Shown here piece by piece: positions 12,104-22,800 of a stretch of DNA of 64,000 nt. The stretch's first letter is position 1. The number at the start of each line of letters is the position of its first letter. A program made the position numbers and the translations under genes. Source of the DNA: Clonostachys chloroleuca (Eukaryota; Ascomycota; Sordariomycetes; Hypocreales; Bionectriaceae); the NCBI GenBank assembly GCA_037952775.1, contig JBANAY010000001.1:4402001-4466000 (forward strand). The letters are read 5' to 3'. The notes beneath the pieces were generated by a model, which saw nothing but the letters and a program-made list of their open reading frames with translations, was not told where the DNA came from and did no database searches.

Positions 12104-12705
12104 CTAGCCAGAATAGCCTGAGAGATTAAAAAAAAATTGATCCTGTGAGTTTTCAGTCCGTAATTCTAAGCTCAGATGGACAAGGGGTTACATCTACAAC
12201 TCTGCAGGGTTAGCTTGTATGACAAGGGTCCGCGGAGAAGACGGATGAACCCACGTGGTGGTGACGAGCCTAAATCAAATCAACGAATATATTAAACGTG
12301 TTGGGCTGCATTAGATGGAGCACCGTTGGCAACTGAATACACTTTAAGCAAGAATTATGCTCGATTATCGTAGGAAAGTTGATTAATACCCACACTAACC
12401 CATCACCAGTGTGCCGCATAGCCGCCTGTCTCCGTGTGTCGGTGTCCGGATGGAGCGTTGATTCGGACGGTGACCAAGACGCCGGGATCCTAGATATTGC
12501 GTCAGTTTAGGGCGGGATTTGGTGATTGAAGATTGCGTTGGATAGAAGTAGCATTAACCTATCGACCCCTGTAGTGTGGGTTGACATGGTATGTTGCATT
12601 GGTATTAAACGTGATTACCGGTCTTTAAAGACAGGTTCGTATATCCATTGCCGATCACTTTCAACCTTCAACGCCTGTGCTACTGCTCAGATTCACTGAT
12701 TAAAG
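12104..12705. other. intergenic
   Basis: This is the promoter region of the MFS pseudogene and the 3' flank of the FMO gene. No other feature is recognised. Confidence 0.4.
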
Positions 12706-14554
12706 ATGTCTATAGACAAAGGCGTCGAAAGCCCGGTCACGTCCGAGGTGGGCAATGAGGAAGCCGTTGTTCAGTATGTCGTTATAGAGGAGGAGATCTC
12801 AATCGATCCCGAGGAAGAGACGAAATTATTTTGGAAGACTGACCTTCGGGTGATGCCTCTCTTCTTTTCATGTATTTCTTCAAGTACGTCTCCTAAAAAT
12901 ACCACTATTCTCTGTTTAGCGATCTACCATTGTTTCATAGTTCACTGGATCGGAATAACTTGGGAGCAGCCAAAACCGATGGCATCGATACAGACCTGGG
13001 ATTCTCCAAGTATCAGTACAATATCTTGGTCTCAGTTTTTTATGCCCCTTATTGCGCGTAAGTTATTTCGCAGGCAGAATAACCTACATGCGAAAGTTAA
13101 CACCCATCCCATATTGACCGTTCCAGCCAACATCCTAACCCGTAAGCTCTCTGCACGATGGACTCTGCCATCCTACCTCCTTTTCTGGGGCGCCACTGTC
13201 ATCCTGTCTCCCGCATGCCACAACTTTGGTGGACTTGCTGCCCTTCGAATTCTCCTAGGAGTGGCCGAGGCCGGATTTGGTGTTGGTGGAGTTTTCTACC
13301 TCACTCAGTTCTACAAGCGTGATGAGCTGGCCAAGAGAATCGCGCTCTTCTACGGCAGTCAAACCGTTTCAGGCGCTTTCTCAGGACTAATTGCCTTTGG
13401 AGTTTTCCAAATCAAGGGCAGCCTGTACGGCTGGCAGTATCTCTACTTAGTTGAGGGAGCTCTCACTATTTTGATTGGTGCCATTGCTCTGTAAGTGTTC
13501 TTTCATCCATCAATGGTATCTTGGTCGTAGGCTGACGCGGGAACAATGTCTTCCTGCCCCAACCTCCTCACGCCGCAAAATTCCTCAATGAGCGAGAGAG
13601 GGAAATTTGGCGCCTGCGATCACTCAAGGATGCGTCACAAGCCGTTGGTTCCATGTTCGAGCTTCGCGACTTCTTCGCGCCACTGAAGGACTAGAAACTC
13701 TAGGTCTGGGCCTTTATCGCCTTCTGCTTTGGCGTCACCAACTCTTCTGTCGGGAACTTCACCTCGCTGATCGTTGCCAAGCTAGTATGTGAAACTGAAT
13801 CTTTACAACTCAATCTATTCACTAAATAGAGTAACTTTAGGGATACAATGCCGTCAGAACTAACCTATACACTGTTGTCCCCTACTTGGTTTCAGCTGTC
13901 ATTCTTTTTGCGACAGCTGTCAGCTCGGACCATTTCGGTGAACGCACATGTCATCTCATCTCTGCCTTCACCATGGTAAGTGTTAAACTGAAAATCAGTT
14001 ATTAATAAGATTGAAAGATATTGAAATATGCTGACTATTTTCAGTCTTGTGTTGGCTTCATCATCATCGCATCTATTGATGTGGAGAAGTATATCGGCGT
14101 CGCCTATTTTGCAGTCTTCCGCATCGTGGGCGGATGCTTCACACCATCAATCATCTTCCATTCCTGGCATCAGAACAACATGTTATCCGAAAACAGACGA
14201 GCTTTGTTAGTATCCACCTCTGACATATATAAATTTTTTCCATTCTAACCTTACACTTCTAGCAACATTGCCTTCATCACATTCTTCGGCAACGCCGCTG
14301 GTCTTGTCTCAAGCAACGTCTTTACTCCGGACAGCGGCCCCAAGTATATTCCAGCTCTTGTCACCAACTACGCCTTCCGTGCTGCTGCCATTTTAGCTAC
14401 CCTTTCAATGAGACACTGGATGCAGCGTCAAAAAGCTCTGCGAAACAAGGCCCAAGGTGTCAACTGGACAAGTGCAGACGTGCCAACGCATCTGTTGATT
14501 GCTATTTCGACTGAGAACCCTCACCAAAACCCCAACTTCCGCTTCGTTATTTGA
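12706..14554 (+). pseudogene. MFS transporter (DAL5 / anion:cation symporter-like) pseudogene
   Basis: The gene has all parts of a DAL5/ACS-type permease, the group of allantoate, pantothenate and other small carboxylate importers. The N-terminal LFWKTDLRVMPL is followed by a one-base loss in a T run near 12865, then MYFFN and an intron (12884-12940) leading to SLDRNNLGAAKTDG. The helix block ILLGVAEAGFGVGGVFYLTQ follows. Near 13680 the frame reads LRDFFAPLKD, then TAG (13692-13694), KL, TAG (13701-13703) and VWAFIAFCFG; both stops sit where Trp is expected. Downstream exons are well preserved, with VEKYIGVAYFAVF, FHSWHQNN and the family ending NKAQGVNWTSADVPT. The frame stays open to 14554. 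With a frameshift and two stops it should not make a transporter unless recoded. Confidence 0.85.
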
Positions 14555-15612
14555 GACAGGAAAGGCCTAATGAGTCTAGTATCTCCTAGGAAGTCGAAGA
14601 CCCTGTTTGCTAGCATGATCTATAGATAATCGTGAAAAGTAGCCTCGCTTTATATACTCCAACACTATATAGATCAAGCTTCAAGCAATACATTAATGCT
14701 GCATTTAAATTAATGTTGTATCCTGACCTGATAGGAACATTCTGGGATAACACCCCCTCGGATATCAACATACCAATTCATCCAACCCAGAGATTCGTGA
14801 TACTTGAAGTTGGTGTTGACCTATTATTACCGAACAACACAGCGTCCGTGGGGCTCGCCGGTGTTGAGTTCAGGATGAAAAGCCATATCCACCATAGCAC
14901 CGCCCCTCCTTGTGCCGACTGTTGGTCAACTCTGATTTCGCTTCCTTCCCAGTCACTCACCTGTCTCTTCAATCGTAAACATGACAGATTTATTCAGACA
15001 ATGAAGTCCTGCAATTCCAAGCCTACCATTGCCACAAATGGAATCAAAGAGGCATGGGGCTACCAAAGCAGACGACGTGAGTTTCCCGAGCCTCACCGAC
15101 TCATTACTCAAAATAATGCAATGGACACAAGAGATCAGAGGGAAAATGATATCAAGCGGACAGGCTGTTGCCAATGAAACGCGCTTGAAACCACCCTTAT
15201 AAGAACGAAACATGTCAATTGCCAACCCCTCTTTAAACCAAGAAGTGATAGATACGTTATTTGTCATGTTTAAGTTGAGTATTAAATGTTGGAAATTAAT
15301 GGTCACTGGAGAACTTGAGTGGCAGTGTAACGAACAAACGTCTTGGCGTGACGAATAAGCAAGCAGCTTCTGGTAAGGCAGAAAACTATGTCGGGTAAGT
15401 CACGAAAGCCCCTTGGCACTGAAATAAGGAGGCCACGTGTTGCTGTGTACCTCCCGCATACATGTACGTTAGCATGACTGACTTCCATCCATATGCACCA
15501 AAACTCCCTTGGCTTCTTCGTCTGGAATTAGCAGGTGGTTGGTATGTTTAATGTACCTAGGTTGCAATACTGATCAGCTTTGCCGATACCACGAAACTAG
15601 ACTCAACCCAAA
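14555..15612. other. intergenic
   Basis: About 1 kb with one open frame (14632-15177, plus strand) that lacks any recognisable domain or splice continuity. I see nothing supportable here. Confidence 0.35.
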
Positions 15613-17252
15613 ATGACTAGAGTCGGTGGTATTGCGAAAAGCCGGGCTGTATGTATCCCCTTTACTTTTTTCTTCTTCTTTACTTTCATTTCGCAGCAGT
15701 TAACCATTCTCAGAACCAAATATCCCGGCAAGTTGGATCTCCTCTACCAAGACCTACAAGGTTAAATCTACGTCCACCGTTAGGGCGCAGCCATCATGCC
15801 CCAGACGACTCCAATCAAAGCTCCAGCTGGCATGCTAAGCTACTCAAGGGTTTATCCATGGCTCTGGGGTCTGTAGCAGTTGTCGGCCTCGTTGGTTATG
15901 GCTACAATTGGTACTACAAGTCGCTTGTCCTGAGGAAGATGGAGACCGCATTCTCCGCGGGATATTCTAGTCTTGAGCAAGCCGCCCTTGCGTGGCAACA
16001 CTCAAAGAGCGCGCAAGAAACATTGGAATTGGCAGATGTCGAATATGGTAATTGGATTGCCAGGACTGAGCAAGCCCTGATTGACAAGATCGTGGACGGC
16101 ACCATTGCTGGTCACTATCATCTCATATGCGGAGATAGAGGCACTGGGAAAACCTCAATGCTTCTAGAAGCAACGCGAAAGGTGAATGGAGAAGGCGTCG
16201 CCACTATGGAAGCTCATGGGGATCTCGAGGTATTCCGGCTACGTCTTGGCAAGGCTTTGAATTACGAGTTTCACGAACTACATTGGCTCCCTGTTTAGCT
16301 TCAAAGGCCCAAGAGATGCCACCCCGCTCCTTGACATTGAAAGAGCCTTTAACAAGATGGAGAAGATTGCACTACAAAGGCGAGAAACGGTTGGGAGACC
16401 GCTGGTATTGATTATTAATCGTGCGCACCTTCTACGAGACGACGACGAAGGGCGGCATTTGCTCGACGTGATCCAGCAAAGGGCAGAACTTTGGGCAGCA
16501 AGTAACTTGTGACCATTGTGTTCAACAGCGACGAGTATTGGATTGAAGAACGCCTTAACCCTGAAGAGTTGCGCTTGCGTGTTACTCCAGTTTACGATAT
16601 CCCCCAAAACGTGGCCATTACTGCGCTCAAAAGCTTCAGATCAAAACTTTTCAACGAAGATAAAGTTGGCGGCCGGTTGTGCTTTCTCAGTCTTGTAGCC
16701 AAGTCCGAAGACATGCTCAAGACTTGTGAGCTACTTTATGCAAAGGAGAGGCGATGATTTTTGAACCAATACTGGATATATGGCAACGAGATGGATGACG
16801 ATGCTGAAGATGATCAAGAATTTTGCGCCGCAGCTATGGTCTTAGCCAAGGCCCTGGTTGAGAAAGAGAGCAGTTTCGGCGAGCCCTCCGATCCGGATAA
16901 ACCTACACCTTTGCCCTATGTTGAGCTACATAAGGCGAGGCAAATAATGACGCGAGCAGACTTTATCCAGCGCCTTGACCGTATCAACATACTCACCATC
17001 GACACTAATGCAACAGTCCGAGCTGATTCAGTCGTCATGCAGAAGGTTTTTCACGATATCTGTATGACAGAAGGGTTTGACGAGCATCTCGAAGCCACGT
17101 TAGAGCGGCTCGATGAATTAGAAGGTCTAGGGAGAACCTCCGAGGTGGCATTCAAAGATCTCAATGGCGGCGGTGGCTATCAGGCTACAATCGATAAAGA
17201 TGCATCCGGGAGGAAGGGGATATTTGTTTCATTGAAGCCCCCACCTAATTAA
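15613..17252 (+). pseudogene. membrane-anchored P-loop ATPase (AAA/archaeal-ATPase-like) pseudogene
   Basis: A likely start is ATGACTAGAGTCGG at 15613, followed by an intron; the first splice junction is unclear. The main frame encodes a basic, presequence-like N-terminus, one hydrophobic helix (MALGSVAVVGLVGYGY) and a P-loop, GDRGTGKTS. After a frameshift near 16278 comes a Walker-B-like strand (PLVLIINRAHLL). A second frameshift near 16511 (one G short) precedes VTIVFNSDEYWIEERL. A TGA at 16755-16757 stands where Trp would fit (ERR-stop-FLNQYW). The C-terminal part then runs open to 17252 and ends FVSLKPPPN. This resembles fungal mitochondrial or membrane-anchored ATPases of unknown role. 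Two frameshifts and a stop make it a likely pseudogene, although the indels could be sequence errors. Confidence 0.7.
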
Positions 17253-18525
17253 TTATCTTCCGATTTCTGTCTCCTTCATCGTTGTATGCATCATTTAAGG
17301 TCTCATTGTCTCGACAGGGGACTGTTTAAGTATAATCATTTTCTTCTTTACCAATCAGTCAGATATTTGAGAGCTAGAAAAGTTAAGAATACATGCTACT
17401 AGAGATTTTGGCTTGCTAAAAGGCTAATTATGAAGTCCTCCACTTAGACATGGAAATCACATTAGCTTCAGGTAAGCTTTGAAAACATTATTGCAACCAA
17501 TACAGCATATAGTGGCCAATTGACCACTTTTTCCGTTTTCCATATCTCTAGATACAAGGCTTGTTTGATGCTCTTTACGATGGTCTCGTGAAGACGAAGA
17601 ATTTTCACTCGGCTGTGCCGAAGACCGGGGAGCAAGCAGAGGCGATTTTCCTTAGTATCTAGTTCATATTAGAGAGCCTGTTTGCACTCATGCTTATGAC
17701 ACTGAAAACAAAGCTGATTGCATGTTTATGTATTTATCATTCCTCTCTTACTTTAACAGTGCTATTCGTATGGTTCCAAAAGGTGAACATGAGATATTCT
17801 TCTGGGGCCGAGGCTCAAGACTACCAACCTAGTCCAGTTACTCCAAGGGAAGGGATACGGGCCTGCCTAGCATACGATACATTGCCCTGGCCTATCTCGT
17901 CACCATCAATCCCACTGGCAGGTTGAGTCTAGAACAGGATCCGCTAATCACTTCCGCCTTTGGGAATATATTCGCGACCCTTGCCGGCTTAAAGTGCCGG
18001 CTGAGGGGGCGGCAAGGATAGTGAATTCTACCCAGATACCGGTATCAGGGGTTTTCATCAGCAGGGTTGCCCAGCACGGGAGTTGGGACCAGGCTATCGC
18101 CTCTATCTCTTGTGGTTTGCCTCGCGAGAGAAACGAAATTGCCATGGTCCGAGCTTCGTGCTCTACCACCGTGCTTTAGTTGCCACTACACTCTGCATTC
18201 ATCAGGCATCCCCTTGGGCAAGCACCTCGCCAACTTTTTTACAGTGGTAGCTGGGCGACCATCTACGCAGAATGACTGCTTGTACATTATCTCCGTCTAT
18301 CTGGACAACACAAGCACAACGCTATGATTGTTCACTACAAATGTCAGGGTTGATATCCTCATTCCCGCCAGCAGTGCAATTAACCCGTCCACCACCATTT
18401 TAGCATATGAGATATACACCAACATGAAAATCAAACCAAAGAAGAGACAGCAAATCAAAGTAGTGATGTTATATATTTGGAATCTAGATAATGCATATCC
18501 CTATCCAAACACCACTTTGTGTTTT
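17253..18525. other. intergenic
   Basis: Only short unsupported open frames are present. No repeat, RNA gene or domain was recognised over about 1.3 kb. Confidence 0.35.
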
Positions 18526-19872
18526 TTATATCCAATAACCATATTCCACCCTAACCACTCCCGGCAACGTTCCAAAGCCTATTGCAGCGATTGCTCGCGT
18601 TATTGAGGCAGGAGCTCGCTGAGTAGAGACATTGCCAAGAGTAGTTCCAAAAAAAAAATATAAGCCAGAACTTCTAGACAGTATCATACAAGCAGGTATT
18701 ATCAAGGAATGACCTTCCTTTTCGCAGTCCTGCCCCCCCCCAAAATCACTGTAGAACCTTGACCCCGACACTTTACAGGCTGCGACGGCCGCGGCTGCGA
18801 GAGTTGCGCTGGGGGCTAGGAGGAGTGATGACGATGGGAGGAGGAGTAGGAGGAGGAGTAGGAGGGGGGTGTTCCTCCTCTTCTCGATATCTCCAAGGCT
18901 TCGTCGACCACGGCTGCGAGAGTTGCGCTGGGGGCTAGGAGGAGTGATGACGATGGGAGGAGGAGTAGGAGGAGGGGTAGGAGGGGGAGTGTTTCTCCTC
19001 GGGCTGAGATCTCCAAGACTGCGACGGCCGCGGCTGCGAGAGTTGCGCTGGGGGCTAGGAGGAGTAATGATGATCGGGGGAGGCGTAGGAGGAGGAGTGG
19101 GAGGGGGAGTGTTCCTCCTCGGGCTGAGATCTCCTAGGCTGCGACGGCCACGGCTGCGAGAGTTGCGCTGGGGGCTGGGAGGCGTGATGATAATAGGCGG
19201 AGGAGTAGGAGGGGGAGTAGGAGGAGGGGTGTTCCTCCTCTTCCCAAGACCTCCGTCAAGGCTTCGGCGACCACGGCTGCGAGAGTTGCGCTGCGGGCTA
19301 GGAGGCGTGATAATGATCGGTGGAGGAGTGGGAGGGGGAGTGGGCGGTGGAGTGTTCCTCCTCTTTCCGAGACTTCGGCGGCCACGGCTGCGAGAGTTAC
19401 GCTGGGGGCTGGGAGGCGTAATGATGATCGGGGGAGGCGTAGGAGGAGGAGTAGGAGGAGGAGTGTTCCTCCTCTTCCCAAGACCTCCGTTGACGCCTCG
19501 TCGTCCCAGGCCACGGCGGTGGCGCTGCCGAGCATTCCGTTGAGGGCTGGGAGGCGTGATAACGATGGGAGGTGGGGTTGGTGGAGGAGTTGGAGGAGGA
19601 GTGTTCCTCCTCACCTCGAGATCACCTCCCTCGACGTCTCGTGCCTCGAGATCCTCGTCGTCCCGGATTTCGAGCTCTTCCTCAACGATGTCGCGGGTGT
19701 CGAGCTCATCCTCGAGGACGTCGCGTGCCTCGAAGAGGTAGCCGCCATCAGAGACATCGTTCTCACCACGGGCGACAAGCTCATTGTCCTCCAAAGAGTC
19801 GGCAACCACCTGTTGGCCGAGGCCAAAAAGGAGGGTCGAGATAACGGAAACTTGCTTGATGGAAACCATCAT
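18526..19872 (-). CDS. secreted Kex2-processed repeat protein (KEP / RiPP-precursor-like)
   Basis: The ORF starts MMVSIKQVSVISTLLFG, a clear signal peptide cut near VVA-DS. An acidic pro-region rich in DVLEDEL/DIVEEEL-type segments follows. Then come seven imperfect tandem units, each beginning at a dibasic site: KRRNTPPPTPPPTPPPI, then ITPPSPQRNSRSRGRRSL. Units are separated by short spacers (GK, DGGLGK, GDLSP, GDIEK). This is the plan of fungal repeat proteins cut in the Golgi by Kex2 into many similar peptides, including RiPP precursors and repellent-type peptides. In the last unit one base is missing (a C run of six where seven restores frame), so the frame turns Leu-rich and runs on to 18526. 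In the original frame the unit ends RRSL followed by TAA at 18773-18775, the probable true stop. No UstYa or tyrosinase gene is nearby. Confidence 0.75.
   Translation of the reverse strand: MMVSIKQVSVISTLLFGLGQQVVADSLEDNELVARGENDVSDGGYLFEARDVLEDELDTRDIVEEELEIRDDEDLEARDVEGGDLEVRRNTPPPTPPPTPPPIVITPPSPQRNARQRHRRGLGRRGVNGGLGKRRNTPPPTPPPTPPPIIITPPSPQRNSRSRGRRSLGKRRNTPPPTPPPTPPPIIITPPSPQRNSRSRGRRSLDGGLGKRRNTPPPTPPPTPPPIIITPPSPQRNSRSRGRRSLGDLSPRRNTPPPTPPPTPPPIIITPPSPQRNSRSRGRRSLGDLSPRRNTPPPTPPPTPPPIVITPPSPQRNSRSRGRRSLGDIEKRRNTPLLLLLLLLLPSSSLLLAPSATLAAAAVAACKVSGSRFYSDFGGGQDCEKEGHSLIIPACMILSRSSGLYFFFGTTLGNVSTQRAPASITRAIAAIGFGTLPGVVRVEYGYWI
18780..19612 (-). repeat. tandem repeat array, seven units of about 120 bp
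   Basis: The RRNT-coding box recurs near 18869, 18989, 19109, 19229, 19351, 19462 and 19601, giving spacings of about 120, 120, 120, 122, 111 and 139 bp. The array lies entirely within the coding region of the secreted repeat protein. Several units are nearly identical at DNA level, so recent unequal exchange or gene conversion is likely. The purine/pyrimidine bias creates long antisense open frames, which are shadows. Confidence 0.85.
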
Positions 19873-22800
19873 GAATGAAAGATTGCTGTTGACCAGCTAA
19901 CAGAAAACTTTACAAAGGAAATGGCAAGATGAGAAAAAAGGAAAAGAAAATTGTATAAGAAGGAAGTTGATTTGAATGAAGAATTTCTTTCGGTCAACTG
20001 CACGAAAAGCTCATCTTATATAGTTCCTGTTGATCGTTACAGAGGTTCCCTTTCCCGTAGTCCAGAGAGCATGGCCGACTAGGGTGAAGTAAAAATAACT
20101 GTGCCTGAATCCTGCATCTCACCCTCGATCCTTTGGTCAATACATTCCCATTGCAGGATTAGCGGCAGTCGCTAACTTGCCTCCTTCCCTCGGCAATCGA
20201 TCCCAAAGAACCACGGTAAGGGTTTTAGCGAGACTGCTGCGACTGCTCAAATTACACCCCTTTCCTGCGGGAACAGAGACAACATCTTTTACTCACTTTG
20301 CCAATTTACTGTAAGGTTCGCCGTGAAGCGTTCAGCGGCTCTAGGTTTTTAGATCTGCCCTAAGCTCTGTGTTTCAGAGAGGCCAACATTGCTACAGGTA
20401 TCCACAGGCATGTATGCCGCTTGCCGTCCAGCAGCCTGATGAACCTATGAATAGCATCTGGGAACTAGCAAACTAGTGCCCCGGGCTATATGACCAAGTC
20501 GATTCAATGCTGAACCCATGAGAGTGGACCAGTCACCAGTCCAGCCAAAGAACGTCCCGCGGGAACGGACAAGAATGGCCGCCCCAACAAGCACGCGACA
20601 GTTGGAGCGGAGTCACATCTGGATTGGAAATTAACCCAACTAGCTGGAAACAGACCAGTTCCTCAATCCGGCAGCCATATCGCTAAGCAAAGTTGTTCAG
20701 GTAGGCAATCCACTTACCGTCCCGGACCCCATGCACCCCCCAGGCAATAGCCAGGAATAGTGGACAAAGCTGAGCCGGCCTCGCTAAATGACAGCCCTCC
20801 AAAGTGGCATCAGAGCATAGAGAGGTTTGTGACCAGCAAGCTTCGAGAAGTGTTTCCTCTCAACATTTTGCCCCTTTCTTCTGAGGCACAGTCTGTCAAT
20901 CAGCTCTGAAAGTGGAAACTACGGCTCGTACAAACATGTATCGGCTCCTGCGCCTACGAACCAAGCCGTAACTGCCGTGTCCATAAGAGGAGGAATATGC
21001 CGATGATGATCCTAATCATCCTCCCCTGCACTCCCTGCCCCTTGACCATGCAAAACAGCTAGTCCTGACCCCCAGCCGCTTCGTGGTGGCCCACAAAATG
21101 ATGACTAGAGCTGACGGGATTCACTCTTTCAGGCATCGCGTGTTCCTAAGTCGCATGTCTGTCCCTGAGGAGATTAGCTTCTGACGTGATACAAATGTAC
21201 CGGGTCTCGACGTGCTTCTCAGGACCGAACACGCCAAACGCGTTGCGTATATGGAAAATGAGTTAGCGTCTGTACGACACTCACCGTAATGTGTAAGCGG
21301 CCTGGAGGATTCGACGCGCAGCGCGAACCTGCGAACCCTGCTCAGCCCGGATCAGACGATCCTAGCCCTGGGGTGACTAGTATGATCAGCAACCTGCTCT
21401 CAACGAGAATAGTATTGGAGCTGATGCTGGGGTCAAAGACCAAAGAGTTCAGCCCATGCCGATTCTTTCTATCTGCACTACCCTGTATACACATTTTTAA
21501 ATCCCTATTAGACAGTTCTACAATCAATGGTAAACGTTTAACATACATATAACTTCAATCTCTCCGCGAGAACTTTTCCTTCTATTTTGGAATTAATAAT
21601 AATGATCCAGTGTTGAGAATAAATGTAGTGTTCAAAGCGGCGAATAATGTGTAGTCCACGATATTCGCTTGTTGCTGATGATAGTTTACAAACAGGTGTA
21701 TTAATATGGAGCTTCACCAAGTCTTAGGCAGGCATAGCAAAAATCAAAATATTAGAAACAATAAATTCAGGCCATCTTTCTCATTGCTTTTTTCTTGAAC
21801 TGTCCATGTTACTCAATTAGGTCTGGCTATTCGTGCTCCTCTTCAGCGACATATGTCCTTGTTGGGCGATTCTGCGGAGAATTAATAATATATTTAAATT
21901 ACCTCTACGGCTCGGTACGTAAAAATGCGTTCTACCGGATGGGTACATGAGGTACTTTCGTAAATTTCTGCCTCCGTCTGGTGAAAGTAGATAACCAAAT
22001 CACGTGAGCTAACACCAGACGCCTGGAATGGCATTTTTTGTACCCTGGTTATCTTTGGCTCTTCATTTTGTGCTAGATTTTCAATAAGCAGCCCCAAACA
22101 TACCCCGGCAATACATCACACGAGCCATCCTTCACGTTCTCGTCTAAGGGTGACTGGGCATCCTCTGTGTAAGAGAGATTTAATTTAATATGGTCGGTCT
22201 GTTCGGAAAAAAATGAACCTGCCGAGAGACTGACTAGCTTCTGAAGGAGGTTCATCCTTTCAACCAGGAAGGCTTTGGTGGCGCCACTCTAGAGGAAGAG
22301 TCAGGCGCAATCTTGGGTGTCGGTCAAGTGATACATTGGAAAGACTGTGATCGCGCATACCAGAGGAAGCAGACTGGGGGGTTTGGTTCGGCATGCCGAA
22401 GGATGGGGGCTGGGTCAAGGTCACGACAGGCTATTCTGTTTACTTTGAAAGGGGAGCACACGGACTGGTCAAAAGGGGGTGTTCCTGACAGACCGCTGTA
22501 ACCGCGCGCGATAGCCGACAGGGGTTCTACAGCTCTTATCTAGGAACGGAGAATTCTGAATTTCGCTGCCTACTCTATTCCTTTGTGGCAAAATTTGTGC
22601 CATCGGACCTCGCGCACGCCTTTTGTCTTAAATCCGCGCCGATCATGGCTGATCGCACATCATAAGCCAAAAGGATTAGCAATTTCTAGTAATGGCTAAG
22701 TATGTACACCAACTATTGAGTTGAAGACACGGTTCAGGGTTCTATCCGCCTTCTCTTCTAACTGGGGAGATGTTGTGGCAAACAAAATCACATAGACATC

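Noticed and set aside
14632..15177. 181-aa plus-strand open frame
   Set aside because: No recognisable domain or splice support; AT-rich with an arbitrary composition.
18869..19543. 224-aa Gly/Arg-rich plus-strand open frame
   Set aside because: Antisense shadow of the proline-rich repeat array; its repeats mirror the coding repeats on the other strand.
18526..19872. Dikaritin-type RiPP cluster assignment
   Set aside because: The core has no Tyr and no UstYa-like HxxHC genes or tyrosinase are present within the window, so only the general Kex2-repeat class is supported.
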